DNA from: Dolomedes plantarius
Lineage: Eukaryota > Arthropoda > Arachnida > Araneae > Dolomedidae
Assembly: GCA_907164885.2 (NCBI GenBank)
Contig: OU015499.1
Coordinates: 148,860,739 to 148,924,738 of the forward strand
Direction: 5' to 3'
DNA length: 64,000 bases
In this document: positions 40,801-50,078 of the stretch, in pieces
Numbering within the stretch: the stretch's first letter is position 1
How the letters are laid out: each line of letters begins with the position of its first letter
Notes under the pieces: model-generated
Database searches by the model: none
What the model saw: the letters and a program-made list of their open reading frames with translations, nothing else
What the model was told of the DNA's origin: nothing
Program-made: the position numbers and the translations under genes

Positions 40801-42108
40801 CTTCTGGGGATATGTCAAAAATCTTGTGTTCGTACCACCTTTGCCTACAAGTTTTCCCGAACTTAAACAACGCATTTGTGATGCTTTACAATTTGTGATG
40901 TTTGACAGTTAATAGTGAAACATTACACAGCTACCCTCCTAGATCGCCGGACTTAACCCCAGGCGACTTCTTCTGGGGATATGTCAAAGATCTTGTGTTC
41001 GTACCACCTTTGCCTACAAGTTTGCCCGAACTTAAACAACGCATTTGTGATGCTTTACAATTTGTGATGTTTGACAGTTAATAGTGAAACATTACACAGC
41101 TACCCTCCTAGATCGCCGGACTTAACCCCAGGCGACTTCTTCTGGGGATATGTCAAAGATCTTGTGTTCGTACCACCTTTGCCTACAAGTTTGCCCGAAC
41201 TTAAACAACGCATTTGTGATGCTTTACAATTTGTGATGTTTGACAGTTAATAGTGAAATATTACACAGCTACCCTCCTAGATCGCCGGACTTAACCCCAG
41301 GCGACTTCTTCTGGGGATATGTCAAAGATCTTGTGTTCGTACCACCTTTGCCTACAAGTTTGCCCGAACTTAAACAACGCATTTGTGATGCTTTACAATT
41401 TGTGATGTTTGACAGTTAATAGTGAAACATTACACAGCTACCCTCCTAGATCGCCGGACTTAACCCCATGCGACTTCTTCTTTTGGGGATATGTCAAAGA
41501 TCTTGTGTTCGTACCACCTTTGCCTACAAGTTTGCCCGAACTTAACGCATTTGTGATGCTTTACAATTTGTGATGTTTGACAGTTAATAGTGAAACATTA
41601 CACAGCTACCCTCCTAGACCGCCGGACTTAACCCCAGGCGACTTCTTCTGGGGATATGTCAAAGATCTTGTGTTCGTACCACCTTTGCCTACAAGTTTGC
41701 CCGAACTTAACGCATTTGTGATGCTTTACAATTTGTGATGTTTGACAGTTAATAGTGAAATATTACACAGCTACCCTTCTAGATCGCCGGACGTAACCCC
41801 AGGCGATTTCTTCTTCTGGCGATATGTCAAAGATATTGTGTTCGTACCACCTTTGCCTACAAGTTTGCGCGAACTTAAACAAAGCGTTTGTGATATTTCA
41901 CAGTTAATAGTAAAACATCTCAACGTGTTTGGCAAGAAATGGCATATCGCAATGATGATATACGGGTGACTAAAGGAAGTCATATCGAATAACTGTGGAA
42001 AAAAATTTACTTTTTTCCTTTACAATGACGTATTAATTATAATTTTCTGTTTGAAATTATGGAAAATATTAAATTTTGTAATCGGATGATTCTTTCCTGA
42101 TAACCCTC
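37859..42108 (+). mobile_element. Mariner-like element whose interior became a satellite array
   Basis: 37859-37955 (CAGGGTTATCAGGAAAGAAC...) and the inverse of 42008-42108 match over about 95 bp with few differences, including AATTATAATTAATA and GTCATTGTAAAGG. Just inside the left TIR, YHWIGRSAADD is transposase-like, and just inside the right TIR, RVWQEMAYRNDDIRVTKGSH, then IE and a stop, is the transposase C-terminus. Everything between is the 169-bp array. A TA follows the right end; the left flank is CA. Confidence 0.8.
38036..41920 (+). repeat. 169-bp satellite array, 23 units, derived from transposase coding DNA
   Basis: Units start at about 38036 (partial), 38203, 38372, 38544, 38713, 38882, 39054, 39223, 39392, then every 169 bp to 41420, then 41588 and 41753 (last, diverged). 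Exceptions to 169 are 172 (38372, 38882), 168 (41420) and 165 (41588). Each unit encodes YPPRSPDLTPGDFFWGYVKD-like text and VPPLPTSLPELKQRICDALQ before a TAA-TAG. The PRSPDLTP.DFF block holds the last catalytic Asp of mariner-like transposases. Because 169 is not a multiple of three and stops recur, the array as a whole is not a gene. Most units are nearly identical; the first and last two or three are the most diverged. Confidence 0.95.
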
Positions 42109-42395
42109 TATATATAAACATCGCATGTATGGCGAAATGAACATATGTCTATCGACTTATGCCCAATCCGATGTGACTGGAGCCTCAGAGTACTCTAGCA
42201 CAGGGGCCTATTATACCTTAATCCGGCCATGCTCAGAAGGCATTGTCTGTTCCATGCTACAGACGACCTGGTGGGAGTTGAACAAGAACAGTTTTGTGGT
42301 GGTACATGTACTATACAGTATGTTTATGCAAATACCTTTGGTCGTTTTAGTGTCATTTGAGCCGCCCATTTCCCAAGTCGATTCACTGCATAAAA
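42109..42395. other. Non-coding spacer
   Basis: No recognised feature; the ORFs here run into TA repeats. Confidence 0.4.
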
Positions 42396-42424
42396 CAAAA
42401 TGTGGAGAAATACATACACACACA

Positions 42425-42508
<84 letters not shown>

Positions 42509-42537
42509 TGTGTGTGTATGTGTTTCTCCACATTTTG
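42396..42537. repeat. Palindrome with a (TA)n core
   Basis: CAAAATGTGGAGAAATACAT followed by (AC)n and CAGACATA, then (TA)n of about 75 bp, then the exact inverse ending in CTCCACATTTTG. The arms match over about 35 bp with at most one mismatch. Confidence 0.9.
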
Positions 42538-42563
42538 TATATATATATATATATATATATATA

Positions 42564-43970
42564 CACTGCTCAAAAAAATTAGGGGAGCAAGCAAAGAAGT
42601 TAAGAAAACCATGCGAGACAGCCACGTATTGGCATAAAATGGATAGTACACGCGTATCAATGCGCAATACAGAAAAAAAGACGTAAAAAAAATCTGTAAT
42701 TAAGCTTTATTTCTTTGAAAATATGGAAAAAACATGAAAAGATGGTTTAGGGCAACAATTTGGTTACATGTAAACGATAAAAAAAAGTATTGTTTAGAAA
42801 TGATGCAAGACTTTTAATATGGCGTGTGGTCTCCTCGAACAGCTAAGATTGCTGCACACCTGTTTTCCATGGATGCGATGATGTTACCGATAAGACTTTG
42901 GGGAATACTGTTCCACTCCTCAAGAAGTGCAATCTCCAAGTCTCGGAGAGTAAAAGGAGACCTTGGTCTCGCAACAATGCGTCGTCCGAGCATGTCCCAA
43001 ACATGCTAACAGGTCTGACATGAGGTCTCAGTATCTCGTCTGCATACCTTCGGGCCGTTAAAGTACCATTCCGAATGATATGCAGGTCCGTACGTCCACC
43101 TATGCTGATTCCACCCCATACCATAAAACCAGCTCGTCTGTATTGTGACCTTTCACAAAGGAATGTGGAATTATTTCGAGTGCCCCTTTCCCTCCATACC
43201 AAAACACGTCGGGTGTCACACTCCAGGCTGAATCGGGACTCGTCTGTAAACAGCACTTGGCTCCAATCATGTTGCTCCGAATCTAGATGTTCAGAAGCCC
43301 ATCTTCTTCGAGCCGCACGGTGGCGTGAAGTCAACGGAATGCAGACCATTGGCCTACGTGTATAAACCTCCCTAATGAAGCCTATTACGTACTGTTTGGC
43401 TGGACACCCTTCGTCCTGTTGCAAAGAGAAACTGTCTTTGCAGCTGAGTAGCATTGTCTGTTCTGTTTCGACGAGCTGTTAACAGTATATACCGGTTATC
43501 AGTTGCTGTAGTGGCGCGTGGCCGACCTTGCCCTGGTCGATGTCTAACATTCCCTGTTTCTTGGAATTGATTCCACAGCCTTGCAACGACACTTCTGGCG
43601 ACTCCAACAGCGTCCGTGGCACTACGTTGTGTTTGCCCGGATTCAAGTCTGCCTATAATACGCCATGCCATGGATTCCGGTAAATCACGTTGTTGAGACA
43701 TTTTCAAGTCACCTTTTCTCGAAAAGAATAACTGAGCAATCGAATTTCACAGTTAAGGCAGTGAAACAGACGTTTCTGCAACATCCCGGTTTCCACCCTT
43801 GTGTTCTTTTTCTGGTTTTTGATGTCATGAACTTTGATTTGCATATGAAGTTTTCTTCTTCTGTGTCCTGCTAGGCTTTAAATTATGGATGATTTGTGTT
43901 ATGTTACTTATCGGTGTAAGTATTTGTGTAATTTCGTTAAAACCATGTGCTCCCCTAATTGTTTTGAGCA

Positions 43971-43971
<1 letters not shown>
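42564..43971 (-). mobile_element. Tc1 transposon, about 1.4 kb
   Basis: The left end CACTGCTCAAAAAAATTAGG and inverted right end CTGCTCAAAACAATTAGGGG lie between TA repeats. Transposase is on the minus strand with an internal deletion. Confidence 0.85.
42818..43701 (-). pseudogene. Tc1 transposase lacking the second and third catalytic residues
   Basis: ATG at 43701 (MSQQRDLPESMAWRIIGRLE), then GVARSVVARLWNQFQETGNV and PGQGRPRATT, a typical bipartite HTH with GRPR. A frameshift occurs near 43400-43450. Then RPMVCIPLTSRHRAARRRW, VLFTDESRFSLECDTRR with the first D, and FMVWGGISIGGRTDLHIIRN. After ADEILRPHV the sequence jumps to the HVWDMLGRR block in another frame, deleting the QDN and PIE region. 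The C-terminus RGDHTPY-stop is near 42818. It cannot be catalytic. Confidence 0.85.
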
Positions 43972-44006
<35 letters not shown>

Positions 44007-44315
44007 TGATTTAGGTTCAAGGAAGAAATCAACTCTTTCTTAATTAAATAATCTTTACCAATTCCATTAACTTCAGGACAACATTCTAGCTTAGCGACCA
44101 GAACGTGCCGTGACCACACAGCAAGCAGTACTGAGGTTATCTCAAAACGCTCATCTCCCTAGTATTGTTGCCAACCCGGGACAGCAAAAACGTGTCCAGC
44201 AGGTCATTCGGCGAGAAACCGGTTTCCCTAGAATACCCGGACTCTGATTCGTCGGGGGTCGTACTCGAAGTGAGGGACGAGTCATTAAATACAATAATCA
44301 CTAGATTTGATTCTT

Positions 44316-44380
<65 letters not shown>
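43972..44380. other. Spacer with (TA)n and (CA)n(TA)n tracts
   Basis: (TA)n at 43972-44004, unique DNA without coding, then (AC)n(AT)n at about 44320-44380 that abuts the next TIR. Confidence 0.7.
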
Positions 44381-44382
<2 letters not shown>

Positions 44383-45565
44383 CCAGAGCCATTAAATTAT
44401 GACCACCTGTTTAATACGACGTAAGATCACCTTTCGCCCTCAAAACCCCCAACACCCGACGTTGCATTGACTCGACAAGGTGCTGAGAGGTATCTGGTAC
44501 CAACCGCTCACCAACTGGTCCTGCTATTCCCTCACATTGCGAGGTCGTAGCGTGGCAGCACGATTTCGGTTTTCCAGGTGGAACCACAAATGTTCTATTG
44601 GATTAATGTCAGGTGAATTTGGAGGCCAAGACATGACCTGAAAGTCACTAGAATGTTCCTCGTTCCACTCCCTGACGATTCGACCCTTATGACATGGTGC
44701 ATTATCCTATTGGTAAACGCCATCACCGGCCGGAAACACTGTTGCCATGATCTGCAACAATGTTCACGTAACGCACAGACGTCAGAGATTGGTCTATGGA
44801 AATTATGGGTCCTAATGTGCTCCGTGAAAACATCACCCACACCGTAATACCTCCGCCACCAGCTTATCTCCGTCCAAATGTGCGTCCGGGAGCCAGGATT
44901 TCTGTTGGAAATAGGCGTAATCGCACGCGTCCGTCGATGTGATGGACCAGAAAACGTGATTCGTCGGACCATGCAACTTTCTTCCATTATTCTATGGACC
45001 ATTTCCGATGTTCCTTGACCCATTGCAGGCACTGCTGGCGATGACGTGCCGTCAGAGCAGCACGTAACTTCCGCCGCCGGCTTTGTAGGCCCATACGCAG
45101 AAGAGCACGCTGCACTGTGTGTTGAGAAACACTGTCTGGGTCACCACTGTTGTAGCTGCTGGTAATTTCGGCTGTTGTAGCTTCAACTTCGGTCACGGCA
45201 AATAATGTGTAACAGTCTCCGCTCTCTGGAATCAATGCGCCGCGGGCGACACACCGCTGGCCGGCGACTTTTCGTTTCACCATCCATGCACCACTTTTGA
45301 TACGTGCTCACGACTGCACGTGAACAGCCCACCAAACGCGCCGTTTCTGATATCCACGTTCCCAGGCGCCGAGCCATAACGATTTGACCTTTATCGAGGT
45401 CTGATAAATCAGCTGCTTTTCCCATTATCTCGCTAATCTATGATTGGAAAGACAATGCATGGTCCCTTTATATACTTCAACTTCAGCCGCGAACCGCGCC
45501 GTGGTTTTGTTTCTGGGCGAGCTCATTGTTACAGATGGAGGGTGGTCATAATGTAATGGCTCTTC

Positions 45566-45567
<2 letters not shown>
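44381..45567 (-). mobile_element. Tc1 transposon, 1187 bp
   Basis: Left end CCCCAGAGCCATTAAATTAT and inverted right end CCGAAGAGCCATTACATTAT, each next to TA. Decayed minus-strand transposase inside. Confidence 0.85.
44595..45425 (-). pseudogene. Tc1 transposase relic
   Basis: ATG at 45425 ([20 protein letters not shown]), HTH with [20 protein letters not shown], then PDSVSQHTVQRALLRMGLQS (second HTH) and LRAALTARHRQQCLQWVKEH, RRITFSGPSHRRTR in another frame. The catalytic D-D-E blocks are scattered in shifted frames (for example …EESCMVRRI overlaps the WSDES position). Three or more frameshifts. Confidence 0.8.
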
Positions 45568-45597
<30 letters not shown>

Positions 45598-45601
<4 letters not shown>

Positions 45602-45835
45602 TGGAGTACAAAATAATACGAACACCTGTGAAAAAGTATGACGTATTTCACACCTGCAGTACAGCCGCGCCACCTGCAACAGAAGTCTGCCACATAATGA
45701 GCGTGAAGAGGAAGGTATCAGTCTCTCAACAGCAGTCACCTAAATCTGTACTTCAGTCAAAGGGTGGTCCAGCCCCCTACTAATAAAGATTTTCCATCAT
45801 TTCACAGGTGTTCGTATTATTTTGTCCACCATCTG
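45598..45835 (+). mobile_element. Deletion-derivative Tc1 MITE, 238 bp
   Basis: Ends CAGATGGAGTACAAAATAAT and inverse (CAGATGGTGGACAAAATAAT) with TA on both sides. The interior encodes MSVKRKVSVSQQQSPKSVLQ then SKGGPAPY-stop: a transposase N-terminus joined to a Tc1-type C-terminus (GGP.PY), showing that the MITE arose by internal deletion. Confidence 0.8.
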
Positions 45836-46305
45836 TATATATATATATATATAAAGAAGTACCTTCTTTTCAACGCCATTTGTCTTGGAACAAACCCTTA
45901 TATCAGTGAAAAAATACTTTTCGGAAATTTTGGCACTTACCCTCTTTTCAACGTCAACGCCTCAACTGTTTGCATTTATATTTTAAATTGTTATCAACGA
46001 GTAATAATTTTTTTTAATCAATCTTTTTGAATTTACATAGATTCTCTATTGATGAAATTACTTCGTTTTCGCACTGTGTGTTTCACACGATCGGTCTGAA
46101 TCACAAAAATTCCTTGTCATTTGCTCGTAATTTTGAGGATTCAGGACATTTCATCTATTTTCTAAAATCCCACCTTTTCACGAGTTCACGGCAAAGTATG
46201 TTTTCTATGCTGCCATTGACTAATTTTCCTAACGTATTTATTTGAGGGACAGCTGGAAAACGTGACGTAGATAAAATCCAGTCGGTCATTATATGCGAGC
46301 GTGTT
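45836..46305. other. Non-coding spacer
   Basis: Short (TA)n at 45836-45852, then AT-rich DNA without features. Confidence 0.4.
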
Positions 46306-46484
46306 CAGAGCCTGACTAAGGCAGGGGCATACAGGGCAGTTGCCCCGGGCCCCCACATCAGAGGGGGGCCCCCAAATCGAATAGAAAGTTTAGTATTAAG
46401 TTCTTCATTACTGAAGTAGTGAAGCAGAGGGGGGCCCCAAAGAAGTTTTTGCCCCGGGCCCCAATTAGGCTAAGTCGGGCCCTG
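46306..46484. mobile_element. hAT-type MITE, 179 bp, perfect 8-bp TSD
   Basis: Ends CAGAGCCTGACTAAGGCAGG and inverted CAGGGCCCGACTTAGCCTAA; GGGGCCCGGGGC blocks lie near both ends. AGCGTGTT is duplicated at 46298-46305 and 46485-46492. Confidence 0.85.
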
Positions 46485-47404
46485 AGCGTGTTTATCGATT
46501 ATTCCCATGGAAGCAAACAAAATGACAGCGATCATGTTTGCGTCCGGATTTACCTACAAATCCAATACGAACATGCACGGAAGAAAAAGGGCACACGTTC
46601 TTTACTATCTGTAGACCGTGCCCAGGATGTCTTCAGTGCCCTATTAGGTAGTACTATCACTTTCTTGCGATTCCTGGCCTGGGAGAGTGATGTTATTTTC
46701 GAAGTTGTTCATATTTACATTCGCTCGATTGGCGGTGTTCTCGCTTGAATTAAAGAGTCCAGGGTAATCTTTTGACCAAAAGTTGAAATTAATGTTGAAA
46801 TAGTAAGTTAATCGGGACACTGAAAGTATATAGGGTCTTTGTCATCGCACTCGTTTCCATGGAAATAAGCGATTACCCCACTAACAAGGTACGGCTGAAG
46901 GAATTTTTTCTGGATAAGAGCCACTGATACGCAGAAATATGTCGCGGTGAAAAATTTGGTGATATTGTAACCACAATAAGTTCATTTTGAGATGCGAAAT
47001 TTTTCTACTACGAGTAAATATGAAAATATCTCAGATCAGGAGATAGAACAGTCGTCTTTGGCCTTTACCAGATCACTCCGGTGAGATGAATGAATCGGAA
47101 GTCGTGAATCCAATCGCTTAAATTCTTCAACACCTGCATTTCCAGCTTTCGATAATAAAAATAAAAGTTTTTCTTTTAAAAAAATTCAACTGAGTCGGAG
47201 TGTTCTCTGCACAATTACTCTTCATTTAATTTTTCCGGTGCCGTGATGCTGGTTTACTTTTTTTTCATACTTCACAAGAGACAAGCGCCGTATTGTCGGC
47301 AGTCCGCATGGCGTAACAGGGATCGACACATCCCTCTATCCGTCAGCGTTCCGACCACGAAACCATACCAGCGATGGGTGGGAATCTGAAAAGCGAAATC
47401 CTAC
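46485..47404. other. Unique DNA, no gene recognised
   Basis: Balanced composition; the short ORFs (for example 46419-46748) show no family features. Confidence 0.4.
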
Positions 47405-47606
47405 CTTAATAAGTAACTCATGGCACAACAGTCCGAGTTGCTTTTCAGCACTGTGGACCAAGGCCTGCGGTGCCCCATCTCCGCTTTCATGATCGTGGGA
47501 TTGGGGTGCCATACACCATGTTTCGTTCAGGTGGTCAACCTGACGCGGGACCTAGAAGTTAGTTCCCAAGCATGCTTGGTCCTCATTTTATCGACCCACT
47601 CAAGGG

Positions 47607-47683
47607 ATGAAAGGTTGAGTCGCCGAAAGGTTGCCGAAAAGTTGCCGATGAAAGGTTGAGTCGCCGAAAGGTTGCCGAAAAGC
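47607..47683 (+). repeat. 41-bp tandem duplication at a retroposon 5' junction
   Basis: GATGAAAGGTTGAGTCGCCG followed by AAAGGTTGCCGAAAAGTTGCC is repeated, the second copy (from 47648) being slightly shorter. Confidence 0.8.
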
Positions 47684-47900
47684 ACTCACTTTTCGGCAGG
47701 GACAGAAGATCTTCCCGGAGTGCCACTGGTGCTCTGCCGACATGGCCTCCCCTGCCCATATTTTAAATTGTTTGGGTTTTACTAAGGACGAGGTCCTTCT
47801 GGACCCTCTACTGCTTTTAGACTTTTTGGAAATTTTTGGTTTTATGGAGATTGTCTAGCCTTGCTAGACAATCTGGGATTAGTAAAAAAAAAAAAAAAAA
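47664..47900 (+). mobile_element. PolyA-tailed retroposon fragment
   Basis: It ends in A17 (47884-47900) just after a perfect 10-bp stem hairpin (GATTGTCTAG CCTTG CTAGACAATC, about 47849-47873). The 13-bp AAAGGTTGAGTCG occurs on both sides, as a target duplication from LINE-type insertion. No ORF; probably a LINE 3' end or SINE. Confidence 0.6.
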
Positions 47901-48029
47901 GGTTGAGTCGACCTTATAATTAGTCAAAATGAAATTATTTACTAAAAAGGGAACTAAAGGGCACTGACTGGTCAGAATGTAAGAGCTCGTGATTCCACGT
48001 ACCGATGCCGTTCGCCAGTCACTGGTAAC

Positions 48030-48938
48030 ATGGCGATAGTGGTTGCATCGTCAACTGTGCAAGCAACGAGGTGTGATAAGATTTCTTTTCGAAAAGGAAA
48101 GAAAGTTTGAGAGATCCATTCGGAGATCGTGGAAGTTTACGGAAAAGACTCTATTGACCGTACCAATGTAGAAAGATGGTGTAAAATGTTTCAAGATGGG
48201 TGAACGAGATTGGTCGATGGAGTCTGATCTGGGAGGCCAGTGTCGTCTTCAACCTGGTCAATTGTTAATGAAATCGACCACGTCATACGACACAACCGTC
48301 GAACGACGGTGAATGAAATAAAGGAACGTTGCAACATTTCTTATGATCTGCTTGGGACATTGTTCATGAGAAGCTAAGGTGCAGATAAGTTTGTTCTCCC
48401 TGGGAACCAAAACAACTGTCGGAACAGCACACTGGATGCAGTAGGGCTTGCAGTCTGACACATTTGCAGCGGTATCACGAGAAAAGAAATGAGTTTTTGG
48501 CGAGTATTGTCACAAGCGATGAAACCTGGGCCTTACACATGACACCGGAGTCGTTGCGAGCATGATGTGGAAAAATCCATCTTCTCCTTCCCGAACGAAA
48601 TTCAAAGTTTCACCTCCCACACGAAAATTGATGCTCAGTCTTCTGGGACATGAAAGGTGTGCTACTACCACGGGGCAGAAAGTACTGTTCATTCTGCAAC
48701 TTACTGTGCAACACTGCGGCGTGCCATTTGCGACAAACGCAGTGCGAAAAATCAACACATTCGACTGCAGCACGACAACGCTCGTTCGTATGTGTCTCGC
48801 CCAGTTCGTGCAAAATTGCAGGGATACGGTTGGGAAGTTTTGGAGCAACCACCATACAGCCCGGAAATGGCACCCTCCGATTTCCATCTGTTTGGAACCA
48901 TGAAGAAGTTCCTTGGCGGTAAGTTGGTAGATGTTTGA
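48030..48938 (+). pseudogene. Mariner transposase relic (DD34D)
   Basis: From ATG 48030 the frame reads MAIVVASSTVQATRCDKISF, a stop, EIHSEIVEVYGKDSIDRTNV, ERWCKMFQDG, stop, and RRTTVNEIKERCNISYDLLG, the HTH part. Frame-shifted TSDETW holds the first catalytic D. The end is clear: RLQHDNARSYVSRPVRAKLQ then PPYSPEMAPSDFHLFG, with 34 residues between D and D, the mariner DD34D signature. At least four stops or frameshifts. I could not identify the TIRs. Confidence 0.8.
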
Positions 48939-49089
48939 CGACGCACTCAAACGGACCGTGCGAAGGTGGCTCCTGTTGTAGCCGACGGAGTTCCGAGACC
49001 GGGATTTTCAAACTGATCCATCGTTGGGACTAATGCCTCAACATGCATGGGAATTATCGTGGTAAAGTAATAAATGGGTAATACTCTGA

Positions 49090-49330
49090 TTTGTGTGTCA
49101 TAGTGTCATTTATTGTTTTATTATTATTTTTTTACATTATGTGCGTTACTTATTGATACGCCGTCGTAGATGTTTTTCGAGTCCGGATCACGGAATTAGA
49201 ATTGAAAGCCAACGGCTCTTAGCACGAACTCAGAAGGTAAGTGGATCTCTCTTACCTAAAAACAAAGATTCGGAAGTAGGGTTTAAAATTCTACAGAATT
49301 TTGTGGCGCCCAACGTGGGGCCGCTTGGTT
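49090..49330 (+). mobile_element. LTR-retrotransposon fragment: LTR 3' part and primer-binding region
   Basis: GTGGCGCCCAACGTGGGGCC at about 49302-49321 resembles the primer-binding segment of gypsy-like elements (TGGCGCCCAACGTGGGGC). The preceding 200 bp ending in TTCTACA would be the LTR. No gag follows; the rest is deleted. Confidence 0.45.
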
Positions 49331-50078
49331 CTTAATATGGATCGAAATTTCTTTTATTGTATAATACAGGGCGCAATGGTGCCGTCCTGAACCATTGACG
49401 CCTCGTTTCTTGCAAGACGCAGTAAAGAGTCCATTATTCAAGGCACGAGAAGAGGTGCAATTTAAAAACATTTGTCAAGAGATGAGTTCAAAATTAAAAT
49501 TATATATACATAAAAGATTGAGACAATATCGAATATAAAAGTAAAATTAGATGCTCCATGAGTAAATATTATTTTGGCTGCACATTACAAAACCACTTTA
49601 AAAAAAGCTAAATTACTTTGAAATAATAAAAAAAGAGATACAAAAACGAAAATTAATTCAGGCTTGATATGAAGCCATAAAATATTTATTTATATATCAA
49701 ACTATTTCCCATCTACAGAACAAGTCAGATTTAGAAAAAACAGTTAAATCTTAAAATTTATAATTTCATATTAGGCAAAAACAAACACAAGTACTGCATA
49801 TGTGACATTTCATGACACTCTTTCCAGCAGTGTGAACAGCTATGACAAGTATATTACTCCAATCACTTTGGTGGGACAAGTATCCCATCAAGAACCATGG
49901 GTCTATACTGACAGCGCATTTATCTATTTAAAAATATTTTCAAAAGAATAATGTCATAAAACCATAAATTCCAAAATATAATTACGTGTGATATCGCCTT
50001 TAAATAAACACCGTCAAACCTCAGTTTCAATTCGATTTTGAAGGATATTTTCCCCAGGGTGTGACAAAAAATTACGTT
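49331..50078. other. AT-rich interval, no gene
   Basis: Nothing recognised on either strand. Confidence 0.4.

Larger units (their letters stand above)
47405..47925 (-). mobile_element. SINE copy split by a polyA retroposon
   Basis: 47405-47622 (ACTCATGGCACAACAGTCC..., GGACCAAGGCCTGCGGTGCC, GAAAGGTTGAGTCG) matches the SINE at 60466-60745. It is cut at GGTTGAGTCG and resumes after a polyA tract at 47901 (GGTTGAGTCGACC). The head of the SINE beyond this is lost. Confidence 0.65.

Noticed and set aside
38036..41920. The regular repeats could be read as a CRISPR array or as a repetitive protein gene
   Set aside because: There are no unique spacers, the unit is 169 bp and encodes a transposase fragment; stops recur and the period is not a multiple of three.
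42396..42583. Long ORFs with Tyr-Ile repeats on both strands, here and at 12.5, 15.7, 24.7, 28.7 and 45.6 kb
   Set aside because: They are translations of (TA)n microsatellites.
47849..47873. Hairpin followed by A-run as an intrinsic transcription terminator
   Set aside because: This is a eukaryotic genome and the A-run is on the same strand as a retroposon tail, so it is better explained as the LINE/SINE 3' end.
48510..49011. Minus-strand ORFs of 133-146 aa opposite the mariner relic
   Set aside because: The DD34D motifs lie on the plus strand; the minus ORFs have no family features.
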